A DNA stretch of 48,785 nt, taken from NCBI GenBank assembly GCA_050692915.1, contig JBOGVU010000012.1, positions 1 through 48,785 on the forward strand, written 5' to 3'. Position 1 is the first letter of the stretch; every line of letters begins with the position of its first letter. The DNA is from CALAEC01 sp050692915. GTDB lineage: Bacteria; Actinomycetota; UBA4738; CALAEC01. Position numbers and translations under genes: made by a program. The notes beneath the pieces were generated by a model that was given only the letters and a program-made list of their open reading frames with translations, searched no databases and had not been told where the DNA came from. Positions 1-6,939 of the stretch are shown here, piece after piece.

Positions 1-1
1 G

Positions 2-406
2 CTCGGCACGGCACGGATGGTGACGCTGTACCTGGTCACGGGGTTCTGCGCCACCGCCGTCTCGTTCGCCTTCGGGCCGCCGGCCGTGGCCGCCGTCGGG
101 GCATCCGGGGCGGTGTTCGGAATGCTCGGGGTGTGGCTCGCCTACAACCTCCGGCGACGGTCGCTGGCGATGGCCCGGGCGAACGTGCAGTGGGCCCTGA
201 TGCTCATCGGCATCAACCTCGTGTTCGGCCTGTCGGTGCCGGGGATCGACAACCTGGCCCACGTCGGGGGGCTCGTGGCCGGGGTCGCGGCGGGACTCGG
301 TATCGAGGGCCGTCGCAGGGCCCGAGCGGTCTCCGCCGCGGTGGTCATCGCCGCCCTGGTGGTGGGCGCCGTGGGGCTCGTGGCCTGGCGGGCCTCCTCG
401 CTGTAG
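2..406 (+). CDS. Rhomboid family intramembrane serine protease, C-terminal part
   Basis: The reading frame is open to the left edge, so only the C-terminal part of a rhomboid protease is present. Visible are the catalytic serine motif GASGAVFG (near residue 34 counted from the first in-frame ATG at 17) and the catalytic histidine in NLAHVGGLVAG inside a later membrane helix, which together form the Ser-His dyad of the family. Four or so hydrophobic segments follow each other, with a short basic loop (RRR) between two of them, and the chain ends in a helix plus a short tail. The expected role is cleavage of transmembrane substrates in the cytoplasmic membrane; the substrate is unknown. It converges with the thioredoxin-like gene. 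Confidence 0.85.
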   Translation, partial: LGTARMVTLYLVTGFCATAVSFAFGPPAVAAVGASGAVFGMLGVWLAYNLRRRSLAMARANVQWALMLIGINLVFGLSVPGIDNLAHVGGLVAGVAAGLGIEGRRRARAVSAAVVIAALVVGAVGLVAWRASSL

Positions 407-446
407 CGTCCGGCGTCGCTCAGACCGAGCGGACGTTCCTGGCGCC

Positions 447-896
447 TCAGCCGGGGCGGAACGGCGGCAGGCCGTCGCCCTCGTGCGACAGGGGCTCCAC
501 CGCGGTGCCCGCTCGCTCCGCGACCACAGCTGCGGCCCGGTTCCACCCTTCCCGATCCCACGACTCGACCACGTCGACGACCTCATCGTCGTCGAGGACG
601 AAGAGCGTGGGGACCACGCTGACCCCGTAGGCGTTCGATACCTCGTACGGCGGCTCATCGGGCACGGCCACGAACGACGTGGCGAGCTCCTCGGCGAACT
701 GGTCGAGCTTCTCGCGAGGGTCCTGTCCCACGCCGACGAAGCGCCCCGGGAGCGCCGCGGCGAACCGCTCGGCCACGGGGGCGGCGACCTGGCACGTCGG
801 GCACGTCACCTTGTAGAAGAAGACAGCACTGGGGCCGGTGACCCGGTCGACGCCGGGGATGGGAGGCGCCGGGGACCCCGGCGGGATCGGCTGCAC
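447..896 (-). CDS. Thioredoxin-like fold protein with CPTC motif
   Basis: A 149-residue protein with a thioredoxin-like fold: a beta strand (AVFFYK) leads into the redox motif CPTC near residues 32-35, and VVPTLFVLDDD supplies the cis-proline strand typical of thioredoxins. There is no signal peptide, so it should be cytoplasmic. A thiol-disulfide reductase role is likely from the CxxC; the partner is unknown. The start is GTG at 896. It has no Shine-Dalgarno but is preceded by TAGGGT six bases upstream, fitting a leaderless message. Confidence 0.75.
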   Translation of the reverse strand: MQPIPPGSPAPPIPGVDRVTGPSAVFFYKVTCPTCQVAAPVAERFAAALPGRFVGVGQDPREKLDQFAEELATSFVAVPDEPPYEVSNAYGVSVVPTLFVLDDDEVVDVVESWDREGWNRAAAVVAERAGTAVEPLSHEGDGLPPFRPG

Positions 897-902
897 GTCT
901 CT

Positions 903-908
903 ACCCTA
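903..908 (-). promoter_or_regulatory. Leaderless -10 element of the thioredoxin-like gene
   Basis: TAGGGT lies six bases before the GTG at 896, the same layout seen before many genes in this window. No convincing -35 was found. Confidence 0.35.
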
Positions 909-925
909 CCCGCGGCCCGGCCCCC

Positions 926-2476
926 TCACCCGCGGTCACCGATCCCGTACATGGCTCCCCCGCGGGACCCCACGTACACCATCCCACGCCACACCGCTGG
1001 CGTTGACTCGATGCAGCCCTCTAGCTGGACGGTCCACAGCTCTCTGGGCGGACCGGACAGCGGGTCGTCGCGTAGAACGAAGGCGTGCAGGACCCCCGCA
1101 CAGTCCCCCACCAGCAGCACGCCCTCGACGATGACCGGCGAGGTCCACGTAGGCGGGGTCAGCCGGAGCTCCCAGGCGATCCGGCCGCGGTCCCGATCCA
1201 CGGCCAGGATCCGGCCGGTGTTCGTGGCCGCGATCACGGCCTCGCCCGTCAGGCCCGGCGTGGCCCACATGCCCCCGTCGCCACCCTCCCCGGGGACCGG
1301 CAGGTCCCAGACGACCGGATCCTTCCGGCGGCGGGGGTCGAGCTTCAGGAGCTGTCCCACCTCGTCGGAGCGTGCGTTGCGGCGCTCTAGCTCCGAGGCC
1401 ACGTAGAGGTACCCCTGGTCGTCGATCACGATGGAGGCGTCGGTGTCCTCGCCGGTCCAGAACCGGAACACCCGACGGGCGGCACGCCGCCCCTCGAGCA
1501 CCCGGGAGACGTCCCACCCCTGGACCAGGCCGCCCGAGTTGGCGAAGTACACCACCCCGTCGTGGAAAGCCACGGAGTTCTCGATCGACACCTCGGTGTC
1601 CCCGAGCTCGGCGAAGAGCCTGTCGTCGAAGCCGGGGACCAGCAGGCGGATCCGGGGATCCACGGTCACCCGTCCATCGCCGTCGTACCCCCGGTTGAGC
1701 CGGACGACGTAGAACCAGGAGTTCTCGCCTCCCTCCAGCAGGTAGTCCCCGATGATCAGCGGTGACCCGTCCCAGTCGTTGTTCCACACAGGGTTCGGGG
1801 CCGTGTCCGAAGATAGGCTCCACAGCTCGACGGGCCGGCGTCCACGATCGAGCGCCAGGATCCGGAGGTTGTTGTCCCGGGACCCGCTGTACAGGAGCGG
1901 ATACCCGTCGGGGTCGGAGGTGACCGTCCCCTTGATGATGTCGCCGGTGACGAACGGCTCGTACAGCGGCTGCCCCGTCCTCCCGTTCAGGATGTGCACG
2001 GCGCGGTCATACGCGCCGAACCGCACCTGGACCGGGCCGTCCTCCGGATCGACCACGTTCGGCTGGCCGGTCCACCCGGTGCCGCACCACGTCTTGGTCC
2101 CCTCCTCGTCGGTGGCCTCCGAGCACAGGCCGCCCGACGATGGGAACCGCCACAGGATCTCGGGGCGGCGCGGCACCGGCCCCTCCCCGTGGTACGTCCG
2201 GGTGGCGTTGCCCCGGAACGTGGTCAGACCGGCCACCGCGGTGTTGATCGGCTGGGGCTCCGGGTCAACGGTCGGCTCGGAGGCGGTCTCCGTCGGCGAA
2301 GAGGTAGGGGCGGGCGACGGGAGGGCCCCGGCCGGATCGTCTCCCTCGGCCCGGTCGAAGAGCCCGGCGCGATAGCCGCCCAGGCCGCCGGCCGCCGCCA
2401 CCAGCACAAGGAGCACGGCCGCGAACGACCCTCGCCTGGACCGGCGTCGCTCCCGGAGCCTGTCGAGCCTGGTCAC
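926..2476 (-). CDS. Membrane-anchored PQQ-type beta-propeller protein
   Basis: A 516-residue protein. A basic N-terminus (RLRERRRSRRG) is followed by one membrane helix at about residues 16-37, then a Pro/Ser/Thr/Glu linker and a long extracytoplasmic beta-propeller of PQQ-like repeats. Repeats carry motifs such as GTVTSDPDG, DWDGSPLIIGD, WATPGLTGE and WTSPVIVEGVLLVGD. It resembles the outer-wall PQQ-binding-like proteins; ligand or enzyme activity cannot be told from sequence. The GTG start at 2476 has GGGAGG a few bases upstream, which excludes the much longer frame that runs back through the glycosyltransferase. It lies 38 bases downstream of that glycosyltransferase on the same strand, so the two may be co-transcribed. 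Confidence 0.8.
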   Translation of the reverse strand: MTRLDRLRERRRSRRGSFAAVLLVLVAAAGGLGGYRAGLFDRAEGDDPAGALPSPAPTSSPTETASEPTVDPEPQPINTAVAGLTTFRGNATRTYHGEGPVPRRPEILWRFPSSGGLCSEATDEEGTKTWCGTGWTGQPNVVDPEDGPVQVRFGAYDRAVHILNGRTGQPLYEPFVTGDIIKGTVTSDPDGYPLLYSGSRDNNLRILALDRGRRPVELWSLSSDTAPNPVWNNDWDGSPLIIGDYLLEGGENSWFYVVRLNRGYDGDGRVTVDPRIRLLVPGFDDRLFAELGDTEVSIENSVAFHDGVVYFANSGGLVQGWDVSRVLEGRRAARRVFRFWTGEDTDASIVIDDQGYLYVASELERRNARSDEVGQLLKLDPRRRKDPVVWDLPVPGEGGDGGMWATPGLTGEAVIAATNTGRILAVDRDRGRIAWELRLTPPTWTSPVIVEGVLLVGDCAGVLHAFVLRDDPLSGPPRELWTVQLEGCIESTPAVWRGMVYVGSRGGAMYGIGDRG

Positions 2477-2514
2477 GCCGCCTCCCTCGGGGGAATCGTA
2501 CGCGAGGGCCGGGC

Positions 2515-4041
2515 TCAGCCCCCCGCGGCCTCCAGCAGGCGCTCCGCGGTCCGCTCCCAGGTCCACTCGGCGGCCACGTGCCCCCGGGCCGCCAGGGCCA
2601 GACGTCGCCGTTCCTCGACCGGCACGGCCAGCAGGCCCTCCAGCGCGGCCGCCAGGCGCCGGGTGGCCCCGGGGCCCGGCTCGAACGACAGGCCCCCCGG
2701 CCGCCCCACGGCTGCCTCCAGCGCCTCGGCCACCTCGGCCAGCGACGAGTGGCGGGCCACCAGCGGCAGGGCCCCAGCCGCCGCGCCCTCCGCGGCCACC
2801 ATCCCGAAGGCCTCCTCGAGCGTCGACGGCACCACGAGCACGTCGAGCGCGGCCACCACCTCGGGCGCGTACCGATGGTCCAGCCGGCCGGTGAACCTGA
2901 CCCGGTCGGCGAAGCCCCGGGCGGCCCGGACCTCGCCGGGCTCCAGCTCGAGCTCCAGGCGGGAGCGCTCCCTCAGCCGGGCGTGCCCCGCGGCGTCCCC
3001 CTGGTCGAGCGCGGCCACGAGCGCCGCCAGCAGCTCCCGCCCGAGGCCGAACCCCACCACGACCACCCGCGCCTTCGGTCCGAGGAGGACCGCGGCCTCC
3101 AGGACCCGCTCCACGCCCTTCTCGGGGATCAGCTTGCCGAGGTAGCCGACCACCGGCCCCGTGGCGGCCGCCAGGGAGCGGAGCCGGCCGGCGGCGTCGG
3201 GATCGGGGACCGACTGATCGTATGTCCGGGCCAGCGCGTCGAGGGCCTCCAGGTCGCCGCCGGCCAGGGCTGAGGCCGAGGATCGGTCCATGCTCGCCGG
3301 TCGGCCGCGGGCCGTGTCGGGATCCGCGTCCAGCCGGCGGGCCGCGTCCCCTAGGGCCTCGGCCCGATCGCGGGGTCGCCACCGGTCCACGTCCACCCCC
3401 GGCGGGATCACCCGGGTCCGCCCGCGAGCGGCCGGAGCCATCTCGACCGCTCGACGCAGCACGTCCCGGCTGGCTCCGGCGATGGCCCGGGCTCCCCCGA
3501 CGCCCTCCCGGACCAGCTCCGCGTACCGCTCCTGGATCCGGGCCGCGTACTCGAGGTCGCTGCCGTGCACCTTGGCCACGAACGAGCCGATGCCCAGGGC
3601 CCGCCGGGCCACGACCGCACCCGGAACCAGGTGGCTGGCCACGGCCGCGTCCGGCCGTCGCCACGAGGCGACAGCCTCGACCGCGCCCACGTTGACGTCC
3701 AGGTAGGCATCGAGCTCCCGGGCGGTTAGGTCGACGAAGCGCTTCACCTCGAAGCCCTCGTACTCGTCCTCGACGAACACCGGGAGGAGCGACCCGATGT
3801 CCGGGCGGAGCACGATCACCCTGCCCGGCTCTGGAGTGGCGCTGATGTCAGTGAGCTCGAGCACCCCCTCCGGCCGGACGATGCCCCTGGCGTCGACGAA
3901 CCCCAGGCGCTCCGAACGGGGCTGCTGACACAGGAGCACGACCTCGTGCCCCTGTCGCCGCCACATCTCGGCGACCTTGGCGGTGTAGACATTCGAACCG
4001 GTGCCCTCGAGCAGCCAGCCGTGCCAGACCAGGATACGCAG
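2515..4041 (-). CDS. GT4-type glycosyltransferase, apparent CTG start
   Basis: A 508-residue retaining GT-B glycosyltransferase. The N-terminus RILVWHGWLLEGTGSNVYT is the first strand and glycine loop of the acceptor domain. YLGKLIPEKGVERVLEA opens the second Rossmann domain, and EEAFGMVAAEG is the EX7E sugar-nucleotide motif of GT4. It probably transfers a sugar to a cell-envelope glycolipid or polysaccharide in the cytoplasm. The first ATG (3966) would remove the conserved first strand. The only start compatible with the fold is CTG at 4041, four bases after a strong AAGGAGG, with no in-frame ATG, GTG or TTG between the -10-like TACAAT (4065-4070) and it. Alternative: a lost ATG through sequencing error. 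Confidence 0.8.
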   Translation of the reverse strand: MRILVWHGWLLEGTGSNVYTAKVAEMWRRQGHEVVLLCQQPRSERLGFVDARGIVRPEGVLELTDISATPEPGRVIVLRPDIGSLLPVFVEDEYEGFEVKRFVDLTARELDAYLDVNVGAVEAVASWRRPDAAVASHLVPGAVVARRALGIGSFVAKVHGSDLEYAARIQERYAELVREGVGGARAIAGASRDVLRRAVEMAPAARGRTRVIPPGVDVDRWRPRDRAEALGDAARRLDADPDTARGRPASMDRSSASALAGGDLEALDALARTYDQSVPDPDAAGRLRSLAAATGPVVGYLGKLIPEKGVERVLEAAVLLGPKARVVVVGFGLGRELLAALVAALDQGDAAGHARLRERSRLELELEPGEVRAARGFADRVRFTGRLDHRYAPEVVAALDVLVVPSTLEEAFGMVAAEGAAAGALPLVARHSSLAEVAEALEAAVGRPGGLSFEPGPGATRRLAAALEGLLAVPVEERRRLALAARGHVAAEWTWERTAERLLEAAGG

Positions 4042-4064
4042 GGGACCTCCTTCGGGATGCGGGG

Positions 4065-4070
4065 ATTGTA
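4065..4070 (-). promoter_or_regulatory. -10-like element of the glycosyltransferase gene
   Basis: TACAAT on the minus strand, 23 bases before the CTG start, with the AAGGAGG ribosome site between them. The -35 region is not recognisable. Confidence 0.35.
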
Positions 4071-4100
4071 GCGACGGACGAACCGCTTTCGAATGAGCGA

Positions 4101-4126
4101 GGGGCGCCCCGTCGCCGGGGCGCCCC
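4101..4126 (-). terminator. GC hairpin after the choice-of-anchor-L-like gene
   Basis: An 11-bp perfect stem (4101-4111 with 4116-4126) with a four-base TCGC loop lies just past the stop of the secreted protein. There is no T-tract, which is common for terminators in very GC-rich Actinomycetota. Confidence 0.65.
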
Positions 4127-4150
4127 GTCGCGCTCAGCCTCCCTCGACAG

Positions 4151-5275
4151 CTAGCACTTGAACTTCTTCTTGGCCTTGCTGCCGAGGTGGAAGGCGTCGC
4201 CCTTGTAGACCGCCTTCACCATGCACTTCGTCGAGTCGCCGGGCACCTTGAACTTCTTCTTGTAGACGCCGTTCGCGTTCATGGCGTCCTTGCCCTTGGC
4301 CACCTTCTTCAGCGGCGACCCGTTGGCGAAGAAGGTCAGGAACACCTTCTGACCCGGGACCGGCGGGAGGATCTGGCCCTGGATGATGGCGGTGTTGCCC
4401 TTGACCTTGGTCTTGATCTTCTTGAACACCGACGGACCGATCGTGGTGACGGGGCACGGGTTCTGGTCGATCACCCGCACGTTGTCGACGAACAGCGTGG
4501 TGTCGTAAATGCTGTCGCCGGCGTCGCCCACCCAGAAGTTCAGGGTGTGGGGGCCGGCCGTGACCGGCGTCTGCGCCGTCAGCTTCGGCGTGGCGTTGTC
4601 GTATGTCGTCGAGCCGTCGTAGTCACCGACGAGGTAGGCCCCGTTCACGGTGATCGGCGAGCCGGACGGGTCGAGCAGGAAGTTCCCCGGAGCCGAGACC
4701 TCGGGGAAGCCCGAGGGGCCCGTGCTCACGGTCGGCGGCGACGTGTTGTCGAGGCGGCCCATCGCGAAGTCGTTGAACGCAGACCCGATGAACTCGTCGA
4801 ACTCGTCCGACAGGAACTTCACGTCGACCTGGAGGCACGGGCTGGCCACCTGCGGGGCATTGAAGTTGATCTCGATGCCCCCCAGGTCCTGGCCCTGGTT
4901 AGCCTCGTTGAGGCCGTCCAGCGCGCCGGAACCCCCGAGGTTGTCGGTGGTCTTGTTCTCCTCGGCGTTGGGGTCGTTGGCCCCGTCCGTGTTCCCGCTG
5001 GAGATCAGGCCGTAGTCCGGCCCGTTCGTCGGGAACCCGGCCAGGCCCTGCGGCCACGACGCCAGCGAGGCGTGGCTGACCTCGGTGGCCCCGTCGCTGG
5101 CTTCGTCCGCGGCCGAGACCTGGCTCGGGTCGGCGAACATGGCCTTGGCCACGGTAAGCGGGTCCCGCGAGCCGCCGGGATCCACGGGAACGTGGACCGC
5201 CAGCGCCGACGGCATCCCGAGCGCGAACGCGACCAAGCCGGCCGCGAGCGTTGTGAATACGCCCTTTCCCCTCAT
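4151..5275 (-). CDS. Secreted protein with choice-of-anchor-L-like domain
   Basis: A 374-residue exported protein. Residues 1-26 form a signal peptide (MRGKGVFTTLAAGLVAFALG... cleaved after ALA). The middle part shows hallmarks of choice-of-anchor L domains: LISSGNTDGANDPN, GGIEINFNAP and KFLSDEFDEFIGSAFNDFA. A lysine-rich C-terminal Ig-like beta domain follows and ends in KKKFKC. No LPXTG or other sorting signal is visible, so the anchor, if any, is unknown. The ATG at 5275 is preceded by GGGGGAAG and a good housekeeping promoter (5312-5340), which rules out longer starts. It is transcribed alone, with a strong hairpin behind it. Function is unassigned; surface adhesion or matrix is possible. 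Confidence 0.75.
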   Translation of the reverse strand: MRGKGVFTTLAAGLVAFALGMPSALAVHVPVDPGGSRDPLTVAKAMFADPSQVSAADEASDGATEVSHASLASWPQGLAGFPTNGPDYGLISSGNTDGANDPNAEENKTTDNLGGSGALDGLNEANQGQDLGGIEINFNAPQVASPCLQVDVKFLSDEFDEFIGSAFNDFAMGRLDNTSPPTVSTGPSGFPEVSAPGNFLLDPSGSPITVNGAYLVGDYDGSTTYDNATPKLTAQTPVTAGPHTLNFWVGDAGDSIYDTTLFVDNVRVIDQNPCPVTTIGPSVFKKIKTKVKGNTAIIQGQILPPVPGQKVFLTFFANGSPLKKVAKGKDAMNANGVYKKKFKVPGDSTKCMVKAVYKGDAFHLGSKAKKKFKC

Positions 5276-5311
5276 GTGATCTTCCCCCTTCTCCTCGAAG
5301 TGACCTAACGG

Positions 5312-5340
5312 ATTGTGGGGGTGTTCGGGCAGCCTGTCAA
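5312..5340 (-). promoter_or_regulatory. Housekeeping promoter of the secreted protein gene
   Basis: Perfect -35 TTGACA (complement of 5335-5340), 17-base spacer, -10 CACAAT (complement of 5312-5317). It would give a leader of about 30 bases before the ATG at 5275. Confidence 0.6.
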
Positions 5341-5365
5341 GAGATACAAGGATGAAAGACCCCCA

Positions 5366-5404
5366 TGAGCCTTGACGAACCGGACGAAGCGGCCCCAAGG
5401 CTCA
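5366..5404 (-). terminator. Possible hairpin at the end of the UspA-Rieske gene
   Basis: A nine-base inverted repeat, TGAGCCTTG at 5366-5374 and CAAGGCTCA at 5396-5404, with a 21-base loop. The stop codon of the UspA-Rieske gene sits in one arm, and a T-containing stretch follows on the minus strand. The large loop makes this a tentative terminator. Confidence 0.35.
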
Positions 5405-6439
5405 GGTCGCGGGTAGCTCGGCCGGATCGAGGTCCTTCCTCGCCGGCCCCTTGAGCACCCGGCCGTCCCGATCGTACCGAGAACCGTGGCACGGGCAGTC
5501 CCAGGTGCGGTCGGCGTCGTTCCAGTCCACGGTGCACCCCATGTGCTGGCACCGGGGGGAGAGGGCTGTGAGGGTGCCGTCCTCGGCCTTGTACACCGCC
5601 ACCCGCCGCCCACCCGCGTCCACGAGCCCGCCGTGGCCCGGAGCCAGGTCGTCGACGGTCCGCCCCACCGTCTTGGCGATCAGCACGTCCACGGGACTCT
5701 CGTGGGCGACCTTGGCAGGCACCGACCCCAGGAGGTACCGGCGGGTCCCGGCCAGCCCCTTGTTCCCCACCACCACGAGGTCGATCTCCTCGCGTCCGGC
5801 CACCTCGACGATGCGACCCGCCGGATCCCCCTCAAGCGTCTCGCCCCGCACGGCCGCGGCCCCGGGGCGCCCCTTCGCCGTCTCGTCGAGCACCACCGCC
5901 CCGACCAGCGGGTCCCCCACGTGGACCAGCGTGACGTCGGCGCCGAGGATCTCCGCGAGCTCGAACCCCTTCCGGGCCGCCTCCGACGCCGTGGCGGATC
6001 CGTCCGTGCCCACCAGGAGGTGGCGATAGCCCCCGTCGGGGGAGGCGTCCATGTCACGGGTGTGGATGATCAGCACGTCGCACGGCGCCTCGTGCGCCAC
6101 CTGTTCCGCGATCCCGCCGAGCTTGAAGCGACGGGCCTTCCCCATGCCCACGTTCCCCACCACGATCAGGTCGACGCCGTGACGGTCGGCGAGGTCCTTG
6201 ACCGCCACGGCCGGCGGCCCCACGCGCATGTGCGTCTTCGTCTCCACGCCGTCGGCCCGGACGGCTTCCCGGGCGTACCGGAGGATCTCGATGGCCGTCG
6301 GCTCGTCCACGCCGTCCCCGTGCGCGCACACGATGTGGACGACCGCGCCGAACCGCTTGGCCAGCCTGGTCACCGCCCGGACGGCCAGGACGGCCGTCTC
6401 GGACCCGTCCGTGCCGACCATGATCGTCCGGTAGCCCAT
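5402..6439 (-). CDS. Tandem universal stress protein fused to a Rieske [2Fe-2S] domain
   Basis: A 345-residue three-domain protein. UspA domain 1 spans about residues 1-128 and UspA domain 2 about 138-258. Each keeps the nucleotide-binding pattern G-x2-G-x9-G(G/S): GNVG...LGG and GNKG...LGS. A Rieske domain at about 268-345 has both boxes, CQHMGC and CPCHGS, so cluster ligands (two Cys, two His) and the extra disulfide cysteines are present. There is no signal peptide or membrane helix, so it should be a cytoplasmic ATP-binding redox protein. It begins one base after the membrane-protein gene, with the flavoprotein gene further upstream, suggesting an operon and possible electron transfer from that reductase. 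The fusion itself is plain in the sequence; the electron path is inference. Confidence 0.85.
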   Translation of the reverse strand: MGYRTIMVGTDGSETAVLAVRAVTRLAKRFGAVVHIVCAHGDGVDEPTAIEILRYAREAVRADGVETKTHMRVGPPAVAVKDLADRHGVDLIVVGNVGMGKARRFKLGGIAEQVAHEAPCDVLIIHTRDMDASPDGGYRHLLVGTDGSATASEAARKGFELAEILGADVTLVHVGDPLVGAVVLDETAKGRPGAAAVRGETLEGDPAGRIVEVAGREEIDLVVVGNKGLAGTRRYLLGSVPAKVAHESPVDVLIAKTVGRTVDDLAPGHGGLVDAGGRRVAVYKAEDGTLTALSPRCQHMGCTVDWNDADRTWDCPCHGSRYDRDGRVLKGPARKDLDPAELPAT

Positions 6440-6440
6440 G

Positions 6441-6911
6441 TCAGAACGGCTTGAACAGCATCAGGTAGAGGATGAACAGCAGGCCCCCGGAGCCCAGGAC
6501 CGCCAGGACCACGGGACGGGGCCCGGCCAGGAGCTCGGCCAGGCGCTCATCGCTCACCGCCTCTGACCCATCAGCCATGGCTCCCACGATGAGGCGGAGC
6601 CGCTTGTAGTAGTTCGTGGCCAGCGCGTACATGAGGACCATCACGGCGACCAGGGTCCCCAGGGCGACCCAGATCCACCCCTGTCCCCACCAGTCCCCGA
6701 CGAAGCCGGCCACTACTCCTCCGGCGAGCAGGAGCACGAGCCCCACGTACAGGCCGGAGATCGACGAGGAGGACACGTCGAGGAGGGCCATGATCCGCTT
6801 GGGATCCCGCTCCTGGCGGAGCCGCATCGACACACCGATGGAGACCCCGTGCGCCACCAGGAACACGAACACCCCCGCGATGTGCAGGAAGACCCACCAC
6901 TGGTACTCCAC
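6441..6911 (-). CDS. Four-helix integral membrane protein (DUF2269-like)
   Basis: A 156-residue protein with four hydrophobic helices: WWVFLHIAGVFVFLVAHGV, the ISGLYVGLVLLLAGGVVAGF region, WIWVALGTLVAVMVLMYALA and a final one ending at LMLFKPF. The histidines in the first helix (FLHIAG and VAHG) resemble the pattern of DUF2269 or cytochrome-b-like small membrane proteins, but haem binding is only a possibility. The GTG start at 6911 is preceded by a GAGGGGTGAG ribosome site. It sits 28 bases after the flavoprotein gene and one base before the UspA-Rieske gene, so it may be the membrane component of that redox operon. Confidence 0.65.
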   Translation of the reverse strand: MEYQWWVFLHIAGVFVFLVAHGVSIGVSMRLRQERDPKRIMALLDVSSSSISGLYVGLVLLLAGGVVAGFVGDWWGQGWIWVALGTLVAVMVLMYALATNYYKRLRLIVGAMADGSEAVSDERLAELLAGPRPVVLAVLGSGGLLFILYLMLFKPF

Positions 6912-6939
6912 GTCTCACCCCTCGAGGTCGACGGCCATC

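Noticed and set aside
926..3664. A 912-codon frame joining the beta-propeller to sequence antisense to nothing but the glycosyltransferase's other frame
   Set aside because: The upstream 400 codons are Gly/Arg/Pro-rich shadow sequence of the glycosyltransferase. The real start has a ribosome site at 2476.
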